Positions 35,981 to 45,237 of a stretch of DNA of 64,000 nucleotides are shown piece after piece. Below the pieces are notes generated by a model. That model was not told the origin of the DNA. It saw only the letters and a list, made by a program, of their open reading frames with translations, and did no database searches. The translations under genes and the position numbers were made by a program. The stretch is from Actinacidiphila bryophytorum (GTDB lineage: Bacteria > Actinomycetota > Actinomycetes > Streptomycetales > Streptomycetaceae). The stretch covers positions 1-64,000 of the forward strand of contig NZ_JAFFIX010000029.1 of the NCBI RefSeq assembly GCF_016916835.1, written 5' to 3'. The first letter of the stretch is position 1; every line of letters begins with the position of its first letter.

Positions 35981-37273
35981 TCAGGCCCCGTTCCCGAGGG
36001 GGGCCACCCGTGCGGACAGGCGGCCCAACACGAGCGCGCCGAGCAGCGCCGCTCCCGCGCCCAGCAGCAGCCCACCCGGCGCGCCGCCCAGACCCGGCTG
36101 ACACAGCAGCCCCACCAACGGACCGCCGAGCAGGGCGGAGCCTTGCATGATCAAGCTGTAGACAGCCGTGATCCGGCCCCGCATCCCCGGGTCGCTGCGC
36201 TGCTGGAGCAAGGTGTTGACAGTGGCGGTGGTGGCGGCGATCGAGGCCCCGAGCGGCACCATGATCACGCAGGCCAGCCAGCTCTGGCGGCACAGGGCCA
36301 GGGCGACCATGGCCGCGGCCAGCGCGGTCATCGCGGCGACGGCCAGCCTGTCCTTGGGGCCGGTCAGCCCGGCGAGGACCAGCGAGGCGCCGACCGCCCC
36401 GACGGAGCTGGCGGTGAGCAGCGCGCTGACCTCCCCCAGGCCTCCCTTGAGGTCGGTGGTCGCCAGGACAGGCAGGGTGACGTTGAAGTTCAGGGCGAAC
36501 AGCGCGACCAGGAACAGCGCGGCGACCGGGCCGAGCAGGCCCGCCGAGGCCCGGATGGCCGCCAGGCCTTCCCTGATGGGGGGACGTCCCCTGCCCTTGA
36601 GGGGGCCGGTGGTACCGAACCGGGCCGGGCCCAGATGTGTCAGCGCCCAGATCACCCCGGCGAAGGACACGCAGTTCAGGAGAAAGGGCGCCGAGAGCCC
36701 CCAAAGACCCACCGCCAGCGGGGCCAGTGCGACTCCGAAAGCCCGGGTCGCCTGGTAGGAGGCGCTGTTGAGCGCGACGGCGTTCGGGACGTCGGCCACC
36801 CCGACCAGTTCCGGGATGATGGCCTGCCGGGCCGGGGCGTCGGCGGCGTTGACCAGTCCGAGCGCGACAGCGCAGAACCACACGAACGGCAGGCTGACGT
36901 GGTGCGTCAGGACGCTCAGCCCCAGCACCAGTGCCAGCGCACCGGACAGGCTCTGCGTCACGATGAGCAACCGCCGCTTGTCCCGACCGTCGGCGAGCGA
37001 ACCGCCCCACAGCGTGAGCACGATCGGCGCCGACTGCAGGGCGGCGGTGACACCCAGCATGCGGGCGTCCCCCGGCGCCAGGACCTTCATCACCAGCCAG
37101 ATCTGGCCGGTGAACTGCATCCACGTACCGCTGAGCGAGAACGTCTGAGCTATGTAGTAGCGGCGGAACCCCGGGTTTCTCAGTACTCTGCCGGTGCGGG
37201 CGAGCCAGCGCTCGGCTTGCTCGGGCCCGCCGTCCGGGTCCGGTTTCTGCCCGGTCGCGACGGAGTGCCTCAT
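35981..37273 (-). CDS. MFS transporter (major facilitator, EntS/TetA-like)
   Basis: A 430-residue MFS protein: an N-terminal LRNPGFRRYYIAQTFSLSGTWMQ, as in enterobactin-exporter-like MFS_3 proteins, a motif-A-like GGSLADGRDKRRLL and about 11-12 membrane segments. The ATG at 37273 overlaps the FMN-reductase stop (ATGA), so it is part of the same operon. A pathway-specific exporter is the likely role. About 100 bases of non-coding DNA separate it from the next MFS gene, the largest gap in this operon. Confidence 0.85.
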   Translation of the reverse strand: MRHSVATGQKPDPDGGPEQAERWLARTGRVLRNPGFRRYYIAQTFSLSGTWMQFTGQIWLVMKVLAPGDARMLGVTAALQSAPIVLTLWGGSLADGRDKRRLLIVTQSLSGALALVLGLSVLTHHVSLPFVWFCAVALGLVNAADAPARQAIIPELVGVADVPNAVALNSASYQATRAFGVALAPLAVGLWGLSAPFLLNCVSFAGVIWALTHLGPARFGTTGPLKGRGRPPIREGLAAIRASAGLLGPVAALFLVALFALNFNVTLPVLATTDLKGGLGEVSALLTASSVGAVGASLVLAGLTGPKDRLAVAAMTALAAAMVALALCRQSWLACVIMVPLGASIAATTATVNTLLQQRSDPGMRGRITAVYSLIMQGSALLGGPLVGLLCQPGLGGAPGGLLLGAGAALLGALVLGRLSARVAPLGNGA

Positions 37274-37830
37274 ACCGTGGCCGCCGCACCCCGGACTGCC
37301 CGGGTGAACATGGTCAGTTCCTCCGCCGCACTCTGGCAGCGGCGCAGCAGTGCCTTGTTGCTCAGTTCCCCGGTCTCCGCGTCGAAGTCCTGCGGGCTGG
37401 AGGCGATCTGCGTGGGGCCGGCCCAGCCGCCGAGTGCCTTGACGACCGCGCGCAGGTGCTCGCACCCGATGGTCGCGCCGCGCGCCGCTCCGCCGTTGGC
37501 CAGCAGGGCGACCGGCTTGTTCACGAAGGCGTCAGCAGTCAGGAAGTCCAAAGCGTACTTGAGCAGTCCGGAATAACTCGCGTGGTGCACGGATGTGGCC
37601 AGCACGACGGCGTCGGCCGCGCCTACCCGGCTCCGCCACTGCTGGACGGCGGCATCGGGATAGGGGTCGACGTAGTACGCGGACACGTCGAGCGGCGGCA
37701 GCGGGAACTCGCGCAGGCGGATGAGGTCGATCTCCCATCCGCGCTCGGCCAGTGCCTCGATCACACTGGTCAAGAGCCGGTGTGACCCGGCGGTCGCGCT
37801 CGGGCTGCCGGAGACACAGATTGCTTTCAC
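37270..37830 (-). CDS. NADPH-dependent FMN reductase
   Basis: A 186-residue flavodoxin-fold protein of the NADPH-dependent FMN reductase family: phosphate-binding loop GSPSATAGSHRLL at residues 8-20, ATSVHHASYSGLLKYALDF in the middle and LANGGAARG. It binds FMN and reduces it with NAD(P)H, or acts as a quinone-type reductase. No flavin monooxygenase is encoded in region B, so it may act directly on a pathway intermediate, such as the redox-active azapteridine ring expected here, or supply flavin to an enzyme elsewhere. The GTG start at 37830 overlaps the ATP-grasp stop (GTGA). Confidence 0.85.
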   Translation of the reverse strand: MKAICVSGSPSATAGSHRLLTSVIEALAERGWEIDLIRLREFPLPPLDVSAYYVDPYPDAAVQQWRSRVGAADAVVLATSVHHASYSGLLKYALDFLTADAFVNKPVALLANGGAARGATIGCEHLRAVVKALGGWAGPTQIASSPQDFDAETGELSNKALLRRCQSAAEELTMFTRAVRGAAATV

Positions 37831-40304
37831 CGGGATTCGGACCTCTCCGTCAGGGGCTCGGTGGCGATGTGCGTGTCGGCGATCGCCTCATGCAGACGCG
37901 CGGTCACCGTCTCGGGGTCGGGTCCGCACACCGCGAGCGTGACCGTGCCGTCCCCCGCCATGATCGGATCGCCGACCAGCTCTCCGACGGCGCGCCGGAC
38001 GTTGGCCCGGATGATCCACGGTCGCCGCGGGACGTCCACGCGGACCAGGCGGCCCGGCTCGGCGTAGAGCACGGCCCAGGCAGTCAGTCCGCAGTCCGGG
38101 TGGGTGGAGGGGTGGACACGGGCGGCCGGGGCCGTCAGCAGCTCGCCGAGTTGCGGCCGCAGCGCCGCCTGGTACAGGTCGACGTCGTACAGGTGCTCGA
38201 AGCCTGGGATGATTCCGCCGCCGCCGGGCCGGCCGGCGATCTCGCAGAGCAGCGGTCGCCCCTCGGCGGTGAGGAAGATCTCGTGGTGGGTGACCCCGGA
38301 GAACCAGTCGAGCTGCGCCATGACACGGGCGTTGAACTCCAGCAGGACGTCGCGGGTCGGCTCGTCCCCGAGCTGTACCGCGCAGACGGTCTCGCGCCGG
38401 GTGAAGGCGATGGGCTTGGTGAGGTACCGCGAGGAGACCGCGACGAGCACGGTGCCGTCCTGCACGATGCTGTCCACATGGAAGAGGTCGCCGTCGACGA
38501 ACTGCTCGACCAGGTACGGCTGACCGTCCCCGAACGGCTGCCCGGCCGGGTCGGCGAACTCGGCCAGGCCGGCTTCGTCCCTGACGACGCGCACGTCCTT
38601 GGCGCCCATGGACAGGGTCGGCTTGACGACGACAGCGGCGTGCCGCTTGAGCATCTCCCGGATCTGCGACGGCCCGGTGACCTCGGCGTATTCCGGGACC
38701 GCGATGCCTGCCGCGCTCAGGTGGTCTTTCATCGCCACCTTGTCCCGCAACAATTGCATCTGCTTCTCGGACGGACCCGGCAGGCCCAGACGGTCGCGCA
38801 GGGCGGCGGCGGGCAGCAACAGCCGTTCGGAGACCGCCAGGACCCGGTCGACGCCGCGCCCGGCGGTCGCCGACGCAATCGCTTCGGCCAGCCGGTCGGC
38901 CTGCTCGACGTCGGTGGCCAGCGCGAGCGTCACCTCACCGGGATCGGCTTGGTCGAGCAGGTCTTGGCGCGTGAACAGGGTCACGTCATACCGTGACGGG
39001 TCCAGCATCGGCCGGCCGTCGCGGGTGTGATACCGCCGGTATCCCGCGCGGTCCAGCAGGACCACGCGCTCGCGGTCGACGGCAAGGACCGTGGTGTCGA
39101 CAACCTTCGCCGCCAGCGATCGTGCGGCCTCTGCGGTCGGCGCCACGGTGATGACCGAGCCGCACCGGTCCCGGTTGTTGCGCGGCTCGTGGACCAGGTC
39201 GCCGACAGCGCGCCGGATCTCGTAGTCGAGGACCCCTTCGGCGTTGCGGTGCGGGCTCGGCTCGACCGCCGCCAGCCGGCCGGATCGGGGCGCCACGAGG
39301 GACCGGATGCCGGCGACCAGCCCGGTGGGCCGCAGGCGCGGCAGCCCACCACCGCCGAAGATCTCGGCGATGTCGACGTAGATCGGGCGATCCAGCGCGG
39401 CGCCGAAGACGAACGGCATGGGGCCGCCGGCCAGCCGTCCGTTGACTTCCACTATGCGCGGGCCGTCAGCGGTCAGCACCATTTCGGTGTGTGCGGCCCC
39501 CAAGTCGAAGCCGATCGCATCGAGCGCCGACCGGCACATCGCGCTGATCTCGTCGGCGCCGTCGAGGTCCGCCGGGAAGCAGCCCCCGAGCTCGACCTGG
39601 TGCGGCAGCGGCGTCAATTGCCGGTCGGTCAGGCCCAGGACCAGGTGGCGGCCCTGCGCGGTGAGCGTCTCGCAACTGACCACCGGACCGTCCATGTACT
39701 GCTCGACCAGGATCCGTCGGGCGGCCGTCGCCGAGCGCCCGTAGTGCCGCAGAGCCAGAACCTGCGCGGCGCAGGCCCGCACGGCGGCGCGGTCATGGGC
39801 AACGGCCACGTTCACCGAGGCGGATCCGTCCACCGGCTTGACCACCACAGGGAAGCCGATCTCGGCCGCCGCGGCCACCGCCTCCGACGAGGAGCCGGTC
39901 AGCCGGAACCGGGGTTGCGGAATCCCGGCGGCGGCCAGGCGCTCGCGGGCGCGGAACTTGTCCCGGGTGAGCTGGACCGCCTCGATCGCGGTGTGCGGCA
40001 GGCCCAGCCGCGCCGCCGTCCGGGCCACGGCCAGGGTGTGCTGCTCACTCATGGTGAGAACGGCGTCCAGGCCCGGCCCGTCGGCCAGCGGCGCCAAGGC
40101 CGCCAGCAGTTGGTCGGCGTCGGTGGTGCCGGCCGGCGTCAGGACCTGCTCGGCCAGCCGGAGATCGGTGTCCGGGACCGGTCGGCCCTTGAGGTACAGG
40201 CCCAGATCGCAGGTGACGAAGACGACCTGGTGGCCGGCGACCACCGCTTGCCTGACAAGCTCGAAAGGCCGGACCGTCTGGTGCTCGACAACGGCTATCC
40301 GCAT
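37827..40304 (-). CDS. Tandem ATP-grasp ligase (two complete ATP-grasp units)
   Basis: An 825-residue protein made of two ATP-grasp ligase units. The first (about 1-410) has FPVVVKPVDGSASVNV, RILVEQYMDGPVVSCE and IVEVNGRLAGG. The second (about 420-815) has AVVVKPTLSMGAKDVRVV, YLVEQFVDGDLFHVDS and LLCEIAGRPGGGG. Each has a lysine-rich ATP-binding strand and acidic metal-binding residues, so both could be active. ATP-grasp enzymes join a carboxylate, via acyl-phosphate, to an amine, as in dipeptide antibiotics. Two units suggest two successive amide bonds. The ATG at 40304 has GAGGAGGG six bases upstream. The serine acetyltransferase gene ends 12 bases away. Confidence 0.88.
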   Translation of the reverse strand: MRIAVVEHQTVRPFELVRQAVVAGHQVVFVTCDLGLYLKGRPVPDTDLRLAEQVLTPAGTTDADQLLAALAPLADGPGLDAVLTMSEQHTLAVARTAARLGLPHTAIEAVQLTRDKFRARERLAAAGIPQPRFRLTGSSSEAVAAAAEIGFPVVVKPVDGSASVNVAVAHDRAAVRACAAQVLALRHYGRSATAARRILVEQYMDGPVVSCETLTAQGRHLVLGLTDRQLTPLPHQVELGGCFPADLDGADEISAMCRSALDAIGFDLGAAHTEMVLTADGPRIVEVNGRLAGGPMPFVFGAALDRPIYVDIAEIFGGGGLPRLRPTGLVAGIRSLVAPRSGRLAAVEPSPHRNAEGVLDYEIRRAVGDLVHEPRNNRDRCGSVITVAPTAEAARSLAAKVVDTTVLAVDRERVVLLDRAGYRRYHTRDGRPMLDPSRYDVTLFTRQDLLDQADPGEVTLALATDVEQADRLAEAIASATAGRGVDRVLAVSERLLLPAAALRDRLGLPGPSEKQMQLLRDKVAMKDHLSAAGIAVPEYAEVTGPSQIREMLKRHAAVVVKPTLSMGAKDVRVVRDEAGLAEFADPAGQPFGDGQPYLVEQFVDGDLFHVDSIVQDGTVLVAVSSRYLTKPIAFTRRETVCAVQLGDEPTRDVLLEFNARVMAQLDWFSGVTHHEIFLTAEGRPLLCEIAGRPGGGGIIPGFEHLYDVDLYQAALRPQLGELLTAPAARVHPSTHPDCGLTAWAVLYAEPGRLVRVDVPRRPWIIRANVRRAVGELVGDPIMAGDGTVTLAVCGPDPETVTARLHEAIADTHIATEPLTERSESR

Positions 40305-40316
40305 GGTGGTCCCTCC

Positions 40317-40862
40317 TCAGATTCTGGTTCGCGCCGTGGTGACGGAGGCCGGAGCCCGCACCACGCTTTTGGGCGGGACGTCGGTGAGGACCAGGGCATG
40401 TGCACCGATGACGCAGTCGTCCCCGACCTCGATGCGGCCCAGGATGGTGGCGCCGGCGCCGATGACGACCCGGTCGCCGATGATCGGGTGCCGCCGCTCA
40501 CCGACCGGCAGGCGGTTGTCGCGCCACCAGCCGACGGCTCCGATCGTCACCTGTTGGAAGATCGTCACGTCGTCGCCGAGCACCGCCTGTTCGCCGATGA
40601 CCACGGAGCAGCCGTGGTCGACGAACAGGCGCCGCCCGATCCGGGCGCCCGGATGGATGTCCACGCCGCCGGAGCACCTGCGGCCGATCAGCGTCACCAG
40701 CCGGGCGGGGACCCGAAGGCCCCGCAGGTACAGCCGGTGGGCCGGGCGGTGCAGCCAGATGGCCGGCAGGTGTGCGGCGAGCAGCGCCTCCAGGGTCGAA
40801 CGCGCCGCCGGGTCCCGCTCCCGAACCACCCGCAGATCCTCGCGAATCGTCCCGAACAGCAC
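40317..40862 (-). CDS. Serine O-acetyltransferase (EpsC/CysE-like hexapeptide-repeat enzyme)
   Basis: A 181-residue protein with the serine acetyltransferase layout: a helical N-terminal part (about 1-65), then a left-handed beta-helix of hexapeptide repeats (CSGGVDIHPGARIG, FVDHGCSVVIGEQAVLGDDV, IGDRVVIGAGATILGRIEVG). It makes O-acetyl-L-serine from serine and acetyl-CoA. The partner gene two positions upstream encodes a cysteine-synthase-like PLP enzyme that would use O-acetylserine. The start is a GTG immediately after the methyltransferase stop. Confidence 0.85.
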   Translation of the reverse strand: MLFGTIREDLRVVRERDPAARSTLEALLAAHLPAIWLHRPAHRLYLRGLRVPARLVTLIGRRCSGGVDIHPGARIGRRLFVDHGCSVVIGEQAVLGDDVTIFQQVTIGAVGWWRDNRLPVGERRHPIIGDRVVIGAGATILGRIEVGDDCVIGAHALVLTDVPPKSVVRAPASVTTARTRI

Positions 40863-40863
40863 A

Positions 40864-41547
40864 TCAGCCCCCAGGAGCCTGGGCGATCAGCAACTGGTAG
40901 GCCCGGCCCGGCAGCCGGCGAGGCACCCGGCAGCGGGCGACGACCGTGAACCCGGATCCGGACAGCAGCGCGTCCGCCTCGGCGTCGGTGAACGACCGGG
41001 ACAGCCGGCCGCTGTCGTCCCGCTGCAGCTGGCCGGCCGCGGCCTGTTCCTCGTCGGTGAACAGGCTGATCGCCAGCAGACCGCCGGGGGCCAGCAGGTC
41101 CCGCAGCCGGCCCAGGTAGCGGCCGTACGCGTCGGGCTGCTGATGGTGAAGGACGCCGTTGTCGACGACGGCGTGGAAGCCCGGGGCCACCGGGACGTCG
41201 GTGATGTCTCCTACGTGGTAGGCGACCCGGTCGCCCCAGCGCGCGGTGATCTCCCGCCATTCCGGCAGTTCGACCAGGTCCACCGCCACGACCCGGTGTC
41301 CCAGGGCCAGCAGGACTTCGGCGTCCCGGCCGCGGCCGGCGCCCACGTCGAGGACCAGGCTCTGCGGCGCGAGCCGGTCGTTCAGCAGCGGCACCAGGTG
41401 TGCCATGGCCGGCTCGCCGGTCCACACGTCCCGGCCGACGTCGTAGCGGCGCTGGAAGTCGCGTCCCATCACCTGTACGTAGCCGTCTGCCTGGGAGCTC
41501 CGGGGTGCGAAGTCCTCACTGAAGTGCGTCAAGAGATCCGCTCCCAT
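40864..41547 (-). CDS. SAM-dependent class I methyltransferase
   Basis: A 227-residue methyltransferase with SAM motif I LVLDVGAGRGRDAEVL, motif II in VAVDLVE and DNGVLHHQQ after beta-4. The C-terminal strands (FTVVARCRVPRRL) complete the Rossmann fold. In toxoflavin clusters ToxA N-methylates the azapteridine ring twice, and this protein sits in the matching context, so N-methylation of the GTP-derived heterocycle is the leading idea. The ATG at 41547 overlaps the PLP-enzyme gene by 19 bases; a TTG at 41532 overlapping its stop (TTGA), with a GGGAG site, is an alternative start. Confidence 0.85.
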   Translation of the reverse strand: MGADLLTHFSEDFAPRSSQADGYVQVMGRDFQRRYDVGRDVWTGEPAMAHLVPLLNDRLAPQSLVLDVGAGRGRDAEVLLALGHRVVAVDLVELPEWREITARWGDRVAYHVGDITDVPVAPGFHAVVDNGVLHHQQPDAYGRYLGRLRDLLAPGGLLAISLFTDEEQAAAGQLQRDDSGRLSRSFTDAEADALLSGSGFTVVARCRVPRRLPGRAYQLLIAQAPGG

Positions 41548-42572
41548 TCCTCGGGGGTCCCGGCATCCGGGAAAACCGTGACGACGACGGCCGGCCGCGG
41601 CAGTTCGGCGGCGATGCGCCGGGCGATCAGCCAGTTGGCGGCTGCCGAGCTGCCGATCCGGACACCGGTGCGCCGGTACATCTCAGCCATGGCTTCCAAG
41701 CAGCGCGGATAGGACACCGCATGGTGCTCGACCTGCGCGTCGTGCAGGGTGACGAACGGCTGCCGGATCCCGTTGCCGAACCCGCCCGAGCCCGCGTACT
41801 TGGGCAGGCCGTTCGGCGGTCGAGCGCTGCCGTAGGGCAGCTCCTGCGGGGTCACACCGATGAGCCGGACTGTGGGATGGCTCCGCCTCAGTGCCCGGTA
41901 CACGCCGACGAGGGTGCCTCCGGTCCCGATCGACGCCACCCAGGCCGTCGGCGTCCGGCCGGCCAGCTGCCGGACGATCTCCGCGCCGGTGGTCCTCTGA
42001 TGGCACCACAGGTTCGCCGGGTTGCGGTGTTGGTAGAGCAGAGTCCAGTCGGGCTCCTTGGCCGCGATGGCGTGCGCGGTCCTGACGACCTCGAGGAAAC
42101 CCAGCTCCCGGTCGACGAGATCCACCAACGAGCCGTTCGCCGCCAGATCGTCCAGCAGGCTCTTCGGGCTGGCCGAGGACAGCACGAGCCGGGATGAGAT
42201 CCCGAGAGCGCGGCACAGCTGGGACAAGGACCGCGCGAGGTTCCCGCCGGAGTACTCCAGGATCCGCAGCTCGGACAGCGGCCGGTCGCCGTGGTCGCGG
42301 ACCGCCTGAGCCAGCAGGGCGTAGGCGACCCGGTCCTTGATCGAGCCCGCCGGGTTCTCCCATTCGCACTTGGCGAGGATCGCCGCCCCGCCCCCCTGGG
42401 CCGGGGCCGGCATCAGCGAGGTGTCGCCGAGCGTGGCCGCGAAGCTTGCGAAGGCGGGATACCGGTCGCTCACGTCGGAGTAGCCGCCATGACCGTCGGC
42501 CTCGATGGGGCCGGCGTCCGCACTCTCCGGCAAGTGGAAGGGTGCTTCCAGCGGCACGGGTGCTGCGGTCAT
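41529..42572 (-). CDS. Cysteine-synthase-like PLP enzyme (beta-replacement on O-acetylserine)
   Basis: A 347-residue fold-type II PLP enzyme. It has the PLP lysine in ENPAGSIKDRVAYALL, a substrate loop YSGGNLARSLS in place of the TSGNTG of true cysteine synthases, and a phosphate-binding GTGGTLVGV. The altered loop suggests a nucleophile other than sulfide, as in enzymes making 2,3-diaminopropionate or other beta-substituted alanines. Serine acetyltransferase is encoded in the same operon, so O-acetylserine is the likely substrate. The ATG at 42572 overlaps the FGE-like stop (ATGA). The nucleophile might be the pathway heterocycle itself; this is inference. Confidence 0.85.
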   Translation of the reverse strand: MTAAPVPLEAPFHLPESADAGPIEADGHGGYSDVSDRYPAFASFAATLGDTSLMPAPAQGGGAAILAKCEWENPAGSIKDRVAYALLAQAVRDHGDRPLSELRILEYSGGNLARSLSQLCRALGISSRLVLSSASPKSLLDDLAANGSLVDLVDRELGFLEVVRTAHAIAAKEPDWTLLYQHRNPANLWCHQRTTGAEIVRQLAGRTPTAWVASIGTGGTLVGVYRALRRSHPTVRLIGVTPQELPYGSARPPNGLPKYAGSGGFGNGIRQPFVTLHDAQVEHHAVSYPRCLEAMAEMYRRTGVRIGSSAAANWLIARRIAAELPRPAVVVTVFPDAGTPEEWERIS

Positions 42573-43558
42573 GGCGTCTCCGCCAGCCGGAAGCCCATGG
42601 CGTAGATCGCCTTCCCGTAACGGCCGTGCCGACGCCGGCATCGGGCCAGGTCCCCGAAGCGGGTGAAGCTGCCGCCCCGGGCGACGCGGTAGCCGCCGGT
42701 CTCGCGGCGCAGGTCGTCGTCGACCACCGACCCGCCGGGGTACGGCGCGTATTCGTCGGCCACGTACTCCTCCACATTCCCGGCCATGTCGTCCACGCCG
42801 AAGGGGCTGCGTCCTGCCGGGAACGCCCCGACCGGGCTGGTGCGCAACGGGCCGTGCTCCACGGTGTTCGCGCGATCGGTCTCGAACGTGGCGCCCCACG
42901 GGTACTCACGGCCGTCGCCGCCGCCGGCCGCGTACTCCCATTCGGCCTCGGTGGGCAGCCGGAACCGGCGGCCGGTCCGGGCGGACAGCCAGGCGGCGTA
43001 GGCGTCGGCGGCCTCGGCCGGGACCGTCCAGACCGGATGGTTGGCGAGTTCCAGGGGGTACGTCCCGAAAGTCCACGACGTCGGCAGCCAGGGCGTCCCG
43101 CTCTCCGCGGCGAAGACCCGGTACTCGTGATTCGTCACCGGGAAGCGCGCGATCCGGAAGTCGGCCAGCCGGATGTCGTACTCCGGGGTCTCCTTCTCGA
43201 TCCACTCCCGGATCACACCCACGGGCCGCCATCGTTCGACGACCCGCTCCAACTCCTCGGTCGACAGCCCCAGGCGCACCACTTCGCCCGGGACGTCGAC
43301 CATCACCGGGTCGAACGGATCGATCCGGGGATCACCGGCCAGCGCGAGCAGGGTGCCGGCGGCGTACCGTTCGGCGATCGCGGCCGTCGGCGATTCCAGA
43401 ACCTCGACCAGCTTCTGCGGTGTCAGCTCTCGCAGCCGCTGGACGGCCCGCGCCACGGCCTCCGGCTCCAACCGGGTCACCAGGGTGGGGGGCAGGCCCA
43501 TCGCGTCCCGGTCCCCGAGCTCGTTCGGGTTCCGCGTCAGGGTGAACGGTGCGGTCAC
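42569..43558 (-). CDS. Formylglycine-generating-enzyme-like (SUMF1) protein, ToxD-like
   Basis: A 329-residue protein. The first 115 residues are helical and probably related to the repeat-containing N-terminus of ToxD. The rest is an FGE-sulfatase domain (FRIARFPVTNHEYRVF, LPTEAEWEYAAGGGDGREYPWG, GVDDMAGNVEEYV, YRVARGGSF, MGFRLAE). Of the two copper-binding cysteines of true FGE, only one nearby Cys (LARCRRR) is seen, so it is not a standard sulfatase activator. In the toxoflavin operon the FGE-domain protein ToxD is required for azapteridine formation. The GTG start at 43558 overlaps the WD40 stop (GTGA). Confidence 0.8.
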   Translation of the reverse strand: MTAPFTLTRNPNELGDRDAMGLPPTLVTRLEPEAVARAVQRLRELTPQKLVEVLESPTAAIAERYAAGTLLALAGDPRIDPFDPVMVDVPGEVVRLGLSTEELERVVERWRPVGVIREWIEKETPEYDIRLADFRIARFPVTNHEYRVFAAESGTPWLPTSWTFGTYPLELANHPVWTVPAEAADAYAAWLSARTGRRFRLPTEAEWEYAAGGGDGREYPWGATFETDRANTVEHGPLRTSPVGAFPAGRSPFGVDDMAGNVEEYVADEYAPYPGGSVVDDDLRRETGGYRVARGGSFTRFGDLARCRRRHGRYGKAIYAMGFRLAETP

Positions 43559-45237
43559 GACAGGGCCAGCGAGATGACGTACACCGAGCCGTCGTAGGAA
43601 CCGGCCAGCCAGCGGTTCCCGTCGGCGTCGAAGTGCAGCGAGGAGATGCCGGAGGTGGTGGGACGCGTCGTGACCGGCCAGGTGTTCGTCTCCCGGTCGT
43701 AGACCGCGACGATCCCGTTGTAAGAGCCGGTGGCGATGTGACGGCCGTCGGCCGAGGCAGCGATGCACTTGATGGAGTGGTCGTGCGGCGTCTCGACGAT
43801 CTGGGCTTCCATGCCCGTCCAGATCCGCAGCCGGAGATCGCGGCTGATGCTCGCGAACTGCTTCGGCCCCAGTTCCGCGCAGCCGTTGGCGATCTTGTCG
43901 TGCGCGTCGGCCAAGCGCCCGGTCTGCTCCAGGCCCGACACGGAGAACCATGAGGCCCCGGTGTCGGCGCACACGGAGAAGATCTCATCGCCGGCCACCG
44001 CGACGTCCTTCACGGCATTGGCATGCAGGCCCAGCGTCGCCACGTGCCGGAACTCGGGGGCAGTGGTGAACACCAAGCCCTCACCGGTGTAAGCGCCGAT
44101 CACGACATGCGGGACGCCGTCCCGTTCGAAGGCCGCGCCGCAGTTCAACGGCGACCGGTGCTGGAACAGGCGCTCGCCGGTGTACGCGTCGAACAGCACG
44201 CCCATCTGTCCGCCGGTGACCACGCGATCGCCGACCCGGACCAGGAAGTTGCACAGGCTGCCCAGGCTCTGCCGCTCGACGCCGTCCTCCCACAGCAAGC
44301 CGCCGTCGCCGATGGCCAGCGTCCGGCCGTCGTTCCGGATCACGGCGTTGACACCCTCGGTGGGCTCCACGCCGCCGAGGTCCCAGACCTCCTCGGGGAT
44401 GCGGTAGGTCGCGTAGCTGGCACCGAAGGTGGCGAACACCAAGGTTGCATCGTTCAGGAAGGCGCACGAGCGCGGCCACACCTCGCTGGGCAGGCTGGAG
44501 GAGGCGACCTGCCGGAAACCGTCGCTGACGTCCCACACCCGCAGCGCGCGGTCGTAGCTGAGGCTCACCAGCAACTGGTTGCCCGCGTTGTACACCAGGC
44601 GTTTTATGCCGGCGTCGTGGGCCGGGTGCCGGGTGATCCGGTCGCCGTCCAGCACGATGATCTCGCCCTCGTCGTTGCCGGCGAACGTGGTGCCGTCGGC
44701 GGCCAGTGCCACCGTGTCGGTCTCCACGCCGCCCAGGTCGATGTCCGCGACGGCCTCCGCGCCGTGGAGCGACCAGCGCTTGATGGTCCCGTCGTCGCTG
44801 GAGGAGATCAGCTCGTCCGCCCGCTCGGTCCAGGCGACCGAGATGACGTCGGCGGTGTGCCCCTCGAAGACGTTGCGCAGCGCTCCGCCGAAGTCGTAGA
44901 CGCGGACGCGGTGGTCCCGCGAGGCGGTCGCGACCAGCGGTTCGGTCGGATGGAACACCGACATCTCGACGTCGTCATCGTGATCGGAGAAGACGGTGAG
45001 GAGCTTCAGGTCCGGCACTGACCACAGGCGTGCGGAGTAGTCGCTGGAAGAGGTGAGCAGGTACTTCCCGTCCGGGCTGAAGCTGACCTGGTTGGCCAGG
45101 TGGTCGTGGAAGGAGCGGGCCAGCGGCTGCTTGCGGTCCGCGGCCCACAGGATCACCTGGTTGTCGTAGCCGGCCGTGGCGACGAACCGGTCGTGGTAGG
45201 CGGCGATGCCGCTGATCGGTCCCCGATGACGAATCAC
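43555..45237 (-). CDS. WD40-repeat protein, ToxC-like
   Basis: A 560-residue protein built almost wholly of WD40 repeats (for example LTSSSDYSARLWSV, VATASRDHRVRVYDF, LISSSDDGTIKRWSL, LVSLSYDRALRVWDV), enough for two seven-bladed propellers. No signal peptide or enzyme domain is visible. A WD-repeat protein (ToxC) lies next to the FGE-like and cyclohydrolase genes in the toxoflavin operon, and the same trio is seen here. Its role may be scaffolding or an unrecognised catalytic step. The GTG start at 45237 overlaps the cyclohydrolase stop (GTGA). Confidence 0.85.
   Translation of the reverse strand: MIRHRGPISGIAAYHDRFVATAGYDNQVILWAADRKQPLARSFHDHLANQVSFSPDGKYLLTSSSDYSARLWSVPDLKLLTVFSDHDDDVEMSVFHPTEPLVATASRDHRVRVYDFGGALRNVFEGHTADVISVAWTERADELISSSDDGTIKRWSLHGAEAVADIDLGGVETDTVALAADGTTFAGNDEGEIIVLDGDRITRHPAHDAGIKRLVYNAGNQLLVSLSYDRALRVWDVSDGFRQVASSSLPSEVWPRSCAFLNDATLVFATFGASYATYRIPEEVWDLGGVEPTEGVNAVIRNDGRTLAIGDGGLLWEDGVERQSLGSLCNFLVRVGDRVVTGGQMGVLFDAYTGERLFQHRSPLNCGAAFERDGVPHVVIGAYTGEGLVFTTAPEFRHVATLGLHANAVKDVAVAGDEIFSVCADTGASWFSVSGLEQTGRLADAHDKIANGCAELGPKQFASISRDLRLRIWTGMEAQIVETPHDHSIKCIAASADGRHIATGSYNGIVAVYDRETNTWPVTTRPTTSGISSLHFDADGNRWLAGSYDGSVYVISLALS

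Noticed and set aside
42569-43558. Calling this protein a sulfatase-activating formylglycine-generating enzyme
   Set aside because: The two-cysteine copper site near RGGSF is incomplete, no sulfatase is encoded nearby, and the operon context matches ToxD.
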